Origin: Synechococcus sp. CPC35
GTDB lineage: Bacteria > Cyanobacteriota > Cyanobacteriia > PCC-6307 > Cyanobiaceae
Direction of reading: 5' to 3'
Length of the DNA: 5,598 bases
Assembly: GCA_002684175.1 (NCBI GenBank)
Contig: NYUU01000013.1
Location: 4,905-10,502, forward strand
Part shown: positions 1 through 5,388 of the stretch, in pieces
Position numbering within the stretch: position 1 is the stretch's first letter
Layout: each line of letters starts with the position of its first letter
Translations under genes and position numbers: made by a program
Notes under the pieces: generated by a model
Told to the model about the DNA's origin: nothing
Database searches by the model: none
What the model saw: the letters and a program-made list of their open reading frames with translations, nothing else

Positions 1-429
1 GCAATCGGCGCCGAGGCTGCTGCCGGCACCGATGCAGACCCTTGCTCCGATCGCTGTGCCGGGCCCGACAACCGCCCGTTCATCAAGCACTGCTGTTGGA
101 TGGGTCTGTGCCAGCGGCCGTCGACGCGGATACAGCCTTGCGAGGGCTTCGGCAAAAGCCAGACGTGGATTGGAGAAGACAGCGAAAGCAATGCCACGGT
201 CCTTGAGGCGATCAATCAGATCCTGCTGATCCGGTAACAGCAATGCTCCGACCCTGGACTGATCCAGAACCGCTGTTAAAGCGTTGCCCTTCTCCAGAAA
301 ACTGAGCTGTTCAGGCCCGGCCTGTTCCAGCGATGCCGCTCCGTTCAGGAATGGATCATGTCCAGGCTGGCTCCAGCGGAACTCCGCCTCTCCACTCTGC
401 AAAGCCTTGATCAGGGTGCTGAAGCGCAT
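1..429 (-). CDS. lpxD: UDP-3-O-(3-hydroxyacyl)glucosamine N-acyltransferase LpxD, N-terminal part
   Basis: LpxD adds the second (N-linked) 3-hydroxyacyl chain to UDP-3-O-acyl-glucosamine, using acyl-ACP, in cytoplasmic lipid A synthesis. Only the first 143 codons are here; the gene runs off the left edge, and family members are usually about 340 residues. The visible protein starts [10 protein letters not shown]. Residues 1-100 fit the N-terminal uridine-binding domain, with the family-like stretches SFLEKGNA (43-50) and [15 protein letters not shown] (87-101). From about residue 111 it enters hexapeptide-repeat sequence ([19 protein letters not shown]), the start of the left-handed beta helix. 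The catalytic histidine would lie outside the window. The ATG at 429 is the only convincing start; no clear Shine-Dalgarno precedes it. It begins 35 bases after the proB stop on the same strand, so it may be the distal gene of that operon. Identity is firm; the C-terminal part cannot be judged. Confidence 0.93.
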   Translation of the reverse strand, partial: MRFSTLIKALQSGEAEFRWSQPGHDPFLNGAASLEQAGPEQLSFLEKGNALTAVLDQSRVGALLLPDQQDLIDRLKDRGIAFAVFSNPRLAFAEALARLYPRRRPLAQTHPTAVLDERAVVGPGTAIGARVCIGAGSSLGADC

Positions 430-464
430 GGCGGAGCGAGGCGGCGGCCGGATCGTAAGCGCCC

Positions 465-1538
465 TCAGCGACTGTTGAGCACCAGAACATCACGGTGAAC
501 CACCACCGGGGATGATTCACCCTCTTCATGGGACACCAGAGCCCGTCGAAGCTGATCGCTGGACAGGGAGCAGAGACCCCGACCAAGCTCATCACCACTG
601 GGATCGGTCAAGCTGATGGCCTGATTGGCCTCAAAGGCCCCTTCCACAGCGGTGATGCCCACCAGAAGCAGGGATGCACCCCGATGCCTCAGCGCGCTGC
701 ACGCTCCCGAGTCCAGCTGGAGCGTCCCCTCAGGCTGCAGCACGTGAGCCAGCCAGCTGCGTCGATTACCGAGCGGCTCCGGATGGGGATGAAACACGGT
801 TCCTCCTCGTCCTCCCTGGAACAGAGCATCCAACCGAGATGGATCACGACCATCGGCAAGATGAACCGTGATACCACTGGCTGTGGCGATCCTGGCAGCG
901 GCCAGTTTGGTCGTCATGCCTCCGGTGCCCCAGCGGCCTCCCTCTCCGGCTCCAGCCTCCAGCTGCTCCAGTTCCCGGGGGTGATGCACATCGCTGATCG
1001 GATGCGCTGCTGCATCGAAGCGTGGATCCGCGGAATACAACCGATCCACATCAGTGAGCAAAATCAGCTGCTGCGCACCCACGGCAGCAGCCACCATCGC
1101 CGAGAGGGTGTCGTTATCTCCAAAACGAAGCTCCACTGGCGAAAGAGCGTCGTTTTCATTGATGACCGGCAACACGCTCCAGTTCAGCAGCTTCTGCAAG
1201 GTGACCGAAGCACTCCTGTAGCGACGCCGGTCAGCCAGATCGGATCGGGTGAGCAGCACCTGGGCCACGCGAATACCGTGTCTACCCAGGGCACGCTCGT
1301 ACAGCGCCATCAGATAACCCTGGCCGACCGCTGCCGCCGCCTGGAGGTCAAGCACCGCTTCAGGACGCTGGGACAGCCCCAGCCGCTGACATCCGAGACC
1401 AACGGCACCGCTCGTGACCAGCACGATCTGATCACCACGAGCGAAGGCGTCTGCGAAGCGGGCGGCATACCCCTCGATCGTCGCAGCCGTGTCACCACGC
1501 AGCAGGCTGGTGCCGAGCTTCACAACCCACAGCGTCAT
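465..1538 (-). CDS. proB: Glutamate 5-kinase ProB with C-terminal PUA domain
   Basis: ProB phosphorylates glutamate to gamma-glutamyl phosphate with ATP, the first and normally proline-inhibited step of proline synthesis, in the cytoplasm. The 357-residue product matches the family length (E. coli 367). The amino-acid-kinase domain covers about 1-255: the phosphate-binding start VVKLGTS (5-11, Lys7), VTSGAVGLG (41-49), the glutamate-site INEND (126-130), FGDNDTLSA (139-147), TDVDRLY (162-168) and GTGGMTTK (204-211). The remaining hundred residues form a PUA domain, which includes [15 protein letters not shown] (298-312). All key motifs are intact, so the enzyme should be active. The ATG at 1538 overlaps the stop of the upstream HAD phosphatase gene by 4 bases (ATGA), indicating translational coupling. 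No proA lies in the window, so the two proline genes are not adjacent here. Confidence 0.98.
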   Translation of the reverse strand: MTLWVVKLGTSLLRGDTAATIEGYAARFADAFARGDQIVLVTSGAVGLGCQRLGLSQRPEAVLDLQAAAAVGQGYLMALYERALGRHGIRVAQVLLTRSDLADRRRYRSASVTLQKLLNWSVLPVINENDALSPVELRFGDNDTLSAMVAAAVGAQQLILLTDVDRLYSADPRFDAAAHPISDVHHPRELEQLEAGAGEGGRWGTGGMTTKLAAARIATASGITVHLADGRDPSRLDALFQGGRGGTVFHPHPEPLGNRRSWLAHVLQPEGTLQLDSGACSALRHRGASLLLVGITAVEGAFEANQAISLTDPSGDELGRGLCSLSSDQLRRALVSHEEGESSPVVVHRDVLVLNSR

Positions 1539-2056
1539 GCCGTGGGCGCCCCCATCAGACGGGCAACTGTGCGCTCGAGACGCTGCACCCGATCATGGCC
1601 GCATGGTCTGCCGTCCTCTCTCAGAGGATGGACCAGAACCGTGTAGAGACCGAGACGATTGCCACAGAGAACATCTGTGAACAAACGATCTCCAACCATG
1701 GCGATCTTGCCTGATGGCAGATCAAGATCTGCCATCACCCGGCGCAGGGCTCCCCTGCGAGGCTTGCTTGCAGCGGCTGTGAAGCTGACACCCAGCTGAT
1801 CCGCCACAGCCCCGATGCGCGTCCAGGATGGATTGTTGCTGAGCAGATGCAGGCGGAAGCTTCGGGCGGCATCCGCAAGCCAGAGACGCACCGGATCAGG
1901 AAGGGTGATGTCCCGGCCAGGAAGAAGAGTGCGATCCACATCGAGAACCGCTGCTTTGATTCCCAGCGCCGTGAGATGGGACAGAGGGAGGTGAGCAATG
2001 GTCAGGCCTGGATCCCAGTCAGGCTTCAACCAGTGCTGACCAGTCAGTCCGGCCAT
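1535..2056 (-). CDS. YqeG-family HAD (subfamily IIIA) phosphatase
   Basis: This 173-residue protein is a small cap-less HAD phosphatase of the YqeG type; the physiological substrate of the family is not settled, so only the class can be given. The HAD motifs are visible in order: motif I LDVDRTLL (38-45), with nucleophile Asp39 and acid/base Asp41; motif II LLSNN (71-75, Ser73); motif III Lys98 in SKPRRGA; motif IV MVGDRLFTD (120-128), with metal-binding Asp123 and Asp128. Arg42 occupies the position that is Gly or Asn in many HAD proteins. The ATG at 2056 is supported by a good Shine-Dalgarno, GGAGGA, 6 bases upstream, and by the N-terminal stretch LKPDWDPGLTIAHLP typical of cyanobacterial members. 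The start overlaps the end of the DUF3727 gene by 13 bases and the stop overlaps proB by 4 bases, so the gene sits inside a coupled operon. Family assignment is secure, function is not. Confidence 0.9.
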   Translation of the reverse strand: MAGLTGQHWLKPDWDPGLTIAHLPLSHLTALGIKAAVLDVDRTLLPGRDITLPDPVRLWLADAARSFRLHLLSNNPSWTRIGAVADQLGVSFTAAASKPRRGALRRVMADLDLPSGKIAMVGDRLFTDVLCGNRLGLYTVLVHPLREDGRPCGHDRVQRLERTVARLMGAPTA

Positions 2057-2598
2057 TCGCGTTCCTCCAGTTCCGCCTCAATGCGGGGCTGGATCCGATC
2101 GAGTTCCTCGTCGTTCAGCAGCTCCGCCTGTCCGTCCACCATTCGCACCAGAACGAGGAACGGGTCGAGAGGAATGTACAGCCCATACTCCTTGGCATCG
2201 ACCATGAAACTGACCAGAAGCTCGAAGGTTTCAGTGTCCTCCTCCAGGTCGTCGTCATCTTCCAGCTCTTCGAGCTCCTCCTGCTCCGGCTCCTCAAGCT
2301 CGCCGCTGACGGTGAGCGTGATCGCGGAACGGACAAGAACCAGATCGTGTTCCTGAAGGACCACATCCGCAACGGAAAGAATCGGTTCGCTGCTGACCAC
2401 GCTGGTGATCGGTTCAGGCTCTGACTCATCGCTGAGACGGAACAGGGAAACCGGAGTGTCGACGGGAGAGAGAAGGGCGTAGTCCCGTCCATCCAGCGGG
2501 ATCAGATGCTCCAGAAAACAGAGCAGATCCAGCCCCTCACGATCCCGCACCAGCAGGGTCGGGTGATCGCTGGTCTTGCCGGATCCGGATTCAGCCAT
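2044..2598 (-). CDS. DUF3727 protein with two DUF1292-like halves and an acidic linker
   Basis: Function unknown. With the start at 2598 the product has 184 residues, beginning MAESGSGKTS. The N-terminal part (about 14-60) resembles the small DUF1292/YrzB proteins (VRDREGLDLLCFLEHLIPL, then DGRDYALLSPVD). The C-terminal part (about 124-180) is the DUF3727 region, with DAKEYGLYIPLD at 134-145. Between them lies a strongly acidic, probably disordered segment (101-123, Glu/Asp-rich with a run of four Asp). There is no signal peptide, membrane segment or catalytic motif; it looks like a soluble binding or regulatory protein. The start is uncertain: in-frame ATGs at 2607, 2601 and 2598 are all possible and none has a clear Shine-Dalgarno. 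I prefer 2598. The open frame also runs back to an ATG at 2703, but that would overlap ruvX by 85 bases and adds an Arg/Gly-rich stretch that looks like ruvX read out of frame. The gene is about 20 bases after ruvX and overlaps the HAD gene by 13 bases. Confidence 0.85.
   Translation of the reverse strand: MAESGSGKTSDHPTLLVRDREGLDLLCFLEHLIPLDGRDYALLSPVDTPVSLFRLSDESEPEPITSVVSSEPILSVADVVLQEHDLVLVRSAITLTVSGELEEPEQEELEELEDDDDLEEDTETFELLVSFMVDAKEYGLYIPLDPFLVLVRMVDGQAELLNDEELDRIQPRIEAELEEREWPD
2063..2068 (-). promoter_or_regulatory. Ribosome binding site of the YqeG-like gene, inside the DUF3727 gene
   Basis: On the minus strand this reads GGAGGA, 6 bases before the ATG at 2056. It lies within the last codons of the DUF3727 gene, where the same bases encode part of its acidic tail. 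It supports the start that gives the 13-base overlap. Confidence 0.6.
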
Positions 2599-2618
2599 CA
2601 TCCACATCTGAATTGGGC

Positions 2619-3098
2619 TCAGGATCCACCATCGACGCCCCCGGCGCCTGGTCCAGACGCCATGAACTGGGCCGGTTTGAGCTCCGGCCCCTCGCGCAGC
2701 CACTGCTCAAGCAGCAAAGCGGCAGCCGCACTGTCCAGACGTCCGCTGCGGTCACCATTCAAGCCATGGCGTTCCCCTGCAGCCCAGGAACTGCTGTGTT
2801 CGTTGACCCAGGCCAGGGGAAGCTGCAGCGACGCAGCCAGCCTCAGTCCGTAGCGACGGCAATGCTCTGCCTGTTGCGTCGGAGCTCCGGCGTCATCCAG
2901 AGGAAGACCAACCACAAGCCCCTGAACAGAACGCCGCTGACAGTGCTCCTGCAGCAGAGGCAGATCACTGCTGTAATGACTGCGGTGCAGGGCAGGTAGA
3001 GGAGTGACCGTGATCCCAAGTGGATCGCAACCCGCAAGACCGATGCGCCGACGTCCCACATCAAGACTGAGAACAGAACAAATGATCGGCGCTGTCAA
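2619..3098 (-). CDS. ruvX: Putative pre-16S rRNA nuclease / Holliday junction resolvase-like protein RuvX (YqgF)
   Basis: RuvX/YqgF is an RNase H-fold nuclease, implicated in 16S rRNA 5'-end maturation and also annotated as a Holliday junction resolvase. The product has 159 residues (E. coli 138), the extra length being a Gly/Pro-rich C-terminal tail (139-159). Family motifs in order: SLDVGRRRIGLA (11-22) with catalytic Asp13; GLVVGLPL (60-67); VNEHSSSWAA (98-107) with Glu100; and GRLDSAAAALLLEQWL (119-134) with Asp122. The three acidic catalytic residues are kept, but the usual D-E-R in the third motif is N-E-H. The start must be the TTG at 3098: an in-frame TAG lies at 3105-3107, and the next possible start, the GTG coding Val14, is past Asp13. 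That TTG overlaps the TGA of the preceding gene by 4 bases, pointing to coupled translation. Confidence 0.93.
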   Translation of the reverse strand: MTAPIICSVLSLDVGRRRIGLAGCDPLGITVTPLPALHRSHYSSDLPLLQEHCQRRSVQGLVVGLPLDDAGAPTQQAEHCRRYGLRLAASLQLPLAWVNEHSSSWAAGERHGLNGDRSGRLDSAAAALLLEQWLREGPELKPAQFMASGPGAGGVDGGS

Positions 3099-4123
3099 CG
3101 ACGGCTACCGAGAGTCGGTGTCGGCAGCGGAGTTCCCTGGGGACGCAGTCGGCCAAGCACCTGATCCAGCGACCGGCTCAGTTGAAGATTGCGGGGAGCC
3201 TGCTGACGCCGCCACATGCTTCGACCGAGAAGCAGCTGTTCATCGCCCTTTTTCCAGCCTTCAGCGTCGAGCACACGGCTGAGGGGATCATCATCCAGAG
3301 CGGTGAGCAGAGACGAAGGACGCCCCTGCTGATGAATTCGCGCGAGCACCCACGGCAGCGCCTGATCGAGTCGCGGATCCCAGGCGAGATCGCGAAGCAG
3401 TTCAAAGGTTTCCCTTCGTCCTCCCTCAGGCAGCCGAAGACAACCAGCGAGAACGGCATCGCCCTCCATCAGCACGCCGCAACCTGAACCTTTGCGATCA
3501 AAGAGATCAATCCAGTGAAGAGCGGTGATCTGACGAAGATGGCTGAAACTGCCTCCCTGTTCGATGGGCCAGAGCAACTGAGCGTTGCGTCGGTTGAGAG
3601 CCGCCCACTGCAGCGCACCGGGAAGTGGCGGAGTTGCATGTCTGGCCACGGACTTCGGGGGCAGCCATTGCTGATAGGCACGCAAGGGCTGAAACCCGAG
3701 CTCACGCATCAGGGCGATGGCGTCGGCATCAGTGGTGGTGCATCGGATCACCCAGCTGCAGACCTGCAGAGCTCCCCGCTGCAGAGCCTGCTGCAAAAGG
3801 GCCTGCTGAATGGTTCTCAGGCTGTGGGAGCAATCGGTATCGAGCTGCTCCGGCAGCTGCAGCGTCCAGCAACTGCCGCGCCTGTTGAAAGGCCTGGCCA
3901 CAACGGACGCCACGACTCGATCAGCTTCAACGGCAACAAGACAACGTGGGGAACGGCTGGGAATCAGATCCGGAAAACGCTGCTCAAAACGGGAGAGCCA
4001 GTCTCCAAAGAGAAACTCCTGAAAACGGGGCAGATTATCGCCGTTGATGAGATCGGGCCAGCGGGCCAGATGAGTGGGATTCAGCGACTCGATGCGCAGA
4101 GATCGCTGGCCTGTTTCATCCAT
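3095..4123 (-). CDS. Conserved protein with two GNAT-like halves, possibly a degenerate N-acetyltransferase
   Basis: This 342-residue soluble protein is probably a double GNAT fold; no substrate can be named. The first half (about 8-155) has a GNAT-like layout: strands at 60-90 (CLVAVEADRVVASVVARPF), a helix at 100-117, a strand at 119-127, then the C-terminal pattern ADAIALMRELGFQPLRAYQQW (133-153), like the usual end of GNAT domains. The second half (about 170-305) repeats the pattern more weakly: GVLMEGDAVLAGCLRLPE (216-233), then LDAEGWKKGDEQLLLGRS (285-302). The acetyl-CoA pyrophosphate loop (R/QxxGxG/A) is not recognisable in either half, so catalysis is doubtful. The tail after 305 is basic and probably disordered. 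The ATG at 4123 has a strong Shine-Dalgarno (GGAGGT, 5-base spacer), unlike most genes here, consistent with the front of the operon. Its TGA overlaps the ruvX start by 4 bases. That the gene is real is near certain; the fold is moderately supported. Confidence 0.65.
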   Translation of the reverse strand: MDETGQRSLRIESLNPTHLARWPDLINGDNLPRFQEFLFGDWLSRFEQRFPDLIPSRSPRCLVAVEADRVVASVVARPFNRRGSCWTLQLPEQLDTDCSHSLRTIQQALLQQALQRGALQVCSWVIRCTTTDADAIALMRELGFQPLRAYQQWLPPKSVARHATPPLPGALQWAALNRRNAQLLWPIEQGGSFSHLRQITALHWIDLFDRKGSGCGVLMEGDAVLAGCLRLPEGGRRETFELLRDLAWDPRLDQALPWVLARIHQQGRPSSLLTALDDDPLSRVLDAEGWKKGDEQLLLGRSMWRRQQAPRNLQLSRSLDQVLGRLRPQGTPLPTPTLGSRR

Positions 4124-4128
4124 GGCTG

Positions 4129-4134
4129 ACCTCC
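4129..4134 (-). promoter_or_regulatory. Strong ribosome binding site of the GNAT-like gene
   Basis: On the minus strand this reads GGAGGT, separated by 5 bases from the ATG at 4123. It is the best Shine-Dalgarno match I found in the window. It fixes the start of the GNAT-like protein and marks the likely head of the coupled run down to proB. Confidence 0.7.
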
Positions 4135-4161
4135 ATCTGCAACCTGATCACAATGTATCTC

Positions 4162-5343
4162 TCATCTCAGGACTGGGCGAACCAGAACAAGGGGCGTGCG
4201 CTGGTTCGCATTACCGGCGGGATTGGGCTTCAGTGCCGTCTCCAGAAGTGCTTCATCACACCCGGGACTTGAGGCGAGGACCTTCACCCGTCCAAGATCG
4301 TTGACATCGACGATGGCCACGTCAACACCGAGTTCAGCGGCAGCACGGCGACAGAAGGCTTCCGAATGCTGGGGTCCCAGAACGATGGTCTGGTCATAGG
4401 GAGGAGTCGTGCCGGTGATGTCATCGATCAGGCGGGCCTGATCACCGGCCAGTCGATAGAAACCCCCGGGAAGACCGACAAGCTTCAGCAGCAGGCCCCC
4501 AAGCCAGGCAACAATCACCCTCGTGGGTCCGACCAGATCGATCAGCGTCTGCATCCCGCATGCCGTGGCGAGACTGCTGGTCGGATGAAAGACCCGACAC
4601 ACCAGCCGGGCCACCTTGCCAGGATGGACCTCGCTGGGATGGCGATAACGTCCCTGGATGACTGCGACAGGAGTTTCACCGATGGTGAGCACGTCTCCGG
4701 GTTGAAGCAGATCGCTGGCATAGGTGCGAAGCACCTCAATGGGATCGTCCAGGGGACCGAGAAGGTGCGTCCCCAACGCCAGCACTTCACAACCATCACC
4801 CTTCAGAAAAGTCGCCTGCTGGGAGTTCAAGGGCTCGGGTCGCTTCAGTGGAACCAGCACCCCTTGACGTCGCTGCAGGCGCCCAAAGGGTCCGTAATTC
4901 ACCCAGTGCGCATCAACCCAGAGGCTGTCAATCCGCTCGAGTGGCGATGCACCCTCAATCTCGATCGTGACCCGAGCTCGAGTGGTCTTGTGACCCTTGA
5001 CGATATAGGCAGCCCAGTAACCATCTGCACGGGTCGGCTCATCGGGATGCTCGGCTGTGATCCTGGTGCTGATCCGCAGCGAAGAGGGGTCGGATCTGCC
5101 CAGCAGCACCGGTTCCACCCGCAGCTCCGGAACGAAGATCTCCATCCGAGGATGGGGGTTGCTGATTTCAAGCAGGCCTTCAACCTGCAGCCGATCTCCA
5201 AGGTCATTCACCCGCCAGTCCAGAGGGGTCATGCGCAGAGGCGATGAGGGCCGCAACCGATGCCGGAGCTCCAGCCAGGCCACAGTCAGGCCGAGGGCCA
5301 GGGGAGCGATCAGCAGTGACAAGAGGATGAACCGGCTGAGCAA
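4162..5343 (-). CDS. Membrane-anchored CofE-like protein (F420-0:gamma-glutamyl ligase-like)
   Basis: A 393-residue protein of the type annotated in cyanobacteria as F420-0:gamma-glutamyl ligase-like. Residues 3-24 (FILLSLLIAPLALGLTVAWL core) form one hydrophobic segment followed by basic residues (RHRLR), so it is probably an N-terminal membrane anchor. Residues 40-165 look like a beta-rich domain, with LEISNPHPRMEIFVPEL (58-74) reminiscent of LEA14-like sandwiches; this is a guess. The CofE-like region spans about 185-393: PGDVLTIGETPVAVIQGR (215-232), a hydrophobic stretch at 270-296, then AIVDVNDLGRVKVLAS (343-358) and NPAGNANQRTPLVLVRP (374-390). True CofE adds glutamates to coenzyme F420; whether this protein does so is unknown, and no other F420 gene is visible. 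The start is a TTG at 5343; upstream the frame reaches a TGA at 5389-5391 with no ATG or GTG. A start at Met38 would lose the anchor. The next gene begins 38 bases downstream of its stop. Confidence 0.75.
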   Translation of the reverse strand: MLSRFILLSLLIAPLALGLTVAWLELRHRLRPSSPLRMTPLDWRVNDLGDRLQVEGLLEISNPHPRMEIFVPELRVEPVLLGRSDPSSLRISTRITAEHPDEPTRADGYWAAYIVKGHKTTRARVTIEIEGASPLERIDSLWVDAHWVNYGPFGRLQRRQGVLVPLKRPEPLNSQQATFLKGDGCEVLALGTHLLGPLDDPIEVLRTYASDLLQPGDVLTIGETPVAVIQGRYRHPSEVHPGKVARLVCRVFHPTSSLATACGMQTLIDLVGPTRVIVAWLGGLLLKLVGLPGGFYRLAGDQARLIDDITGTTPPYDQTIVLGPQHSEAFCRRAAAELGVDVAIVDVNDLGRVKVLASSPGCDEALLETALKPNPAGNANQRTPLVLVRPVLR

Positions 5344-5356
5344 CCGGGAACACTGG

Positions 5357-5381
5357 CCGGCAGCGTAAGCGCCGCTGCCGG
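5357..5381 (-). other. Perfect 9-bp inverted repeat (hairpin) between the thioredoxin-like and CofE-like genes
   Basis: On the minus strand the arms are CCGGCAGCG (5373-5381) and CGCTGCCGG (5357-5365), pairing perfectly around a 7-base loop, GCGCTTA. It begins 7 bases after the stop of the thioredoxin-like gene and ends 13 bases before the TTG of the CofE-like gene. No T-tract follows on either strand, so it is not a textbook intrinsic terminator. It could partly terminate or stabilise the upstream transcript, or limit ribosome access to the TTG start. The structure is certain at sequence level, the role is inferred. Confidence 0.7.
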
Positions 5382-5388
5382 TGCAGGA

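Noticed and set aside
452..457. TACGAT (minus strand), a possible -10 element for lpxD
   Set aside because: No convincing -35 element, and it would leave a leader of only about 15-20 bases. A single hexamer is too weak to annotate.
528..1646. A 372-codon open frame on the plus strand opposite proB
   Set aside because: It lies antisense to a fully recognisable ProB with all motifs intact, and its translation resembles no family I know. Long antisense frames are common in GC-rich genes.
1847..2356. Plus-strand frame encoding a serine-rich repeat
   Set aside because: The serine run is the reverse complement of the Glu/Asp codons of the acidic linker in the DUF3727 gene.
2599..2703. N-terminal extension of the DUF3727 protein to an ATG at 2703
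   Set aside because: It would overlap ruvX by 85 bases and adds Arg/Gly-rich sequence with no family likeness; an ATG at 2598-2607 is more plausible.
3515..4129. A 204-codon plus-strand frame opposite the GNAT-like gene
   Set aside because: The minus-strand gene has a strong ribosome binding site and a coupled neighbour; the plus frame has neither and no recognisable motif.
4152..4157. TACATT (minus strand), a possible -10 element before the GNAT-like gene
   Set aside because: The position is attractive, between the CofE-like stop and a strong ribosome binding site, but no good -35 is present at the usual spacing.
4366..5247. A 293-codon open frame on the plus strand opposite the CofE-like gene
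   Set aside because: Antisense shadow of a gene with recognisable motifs; its own translation shows no domain.
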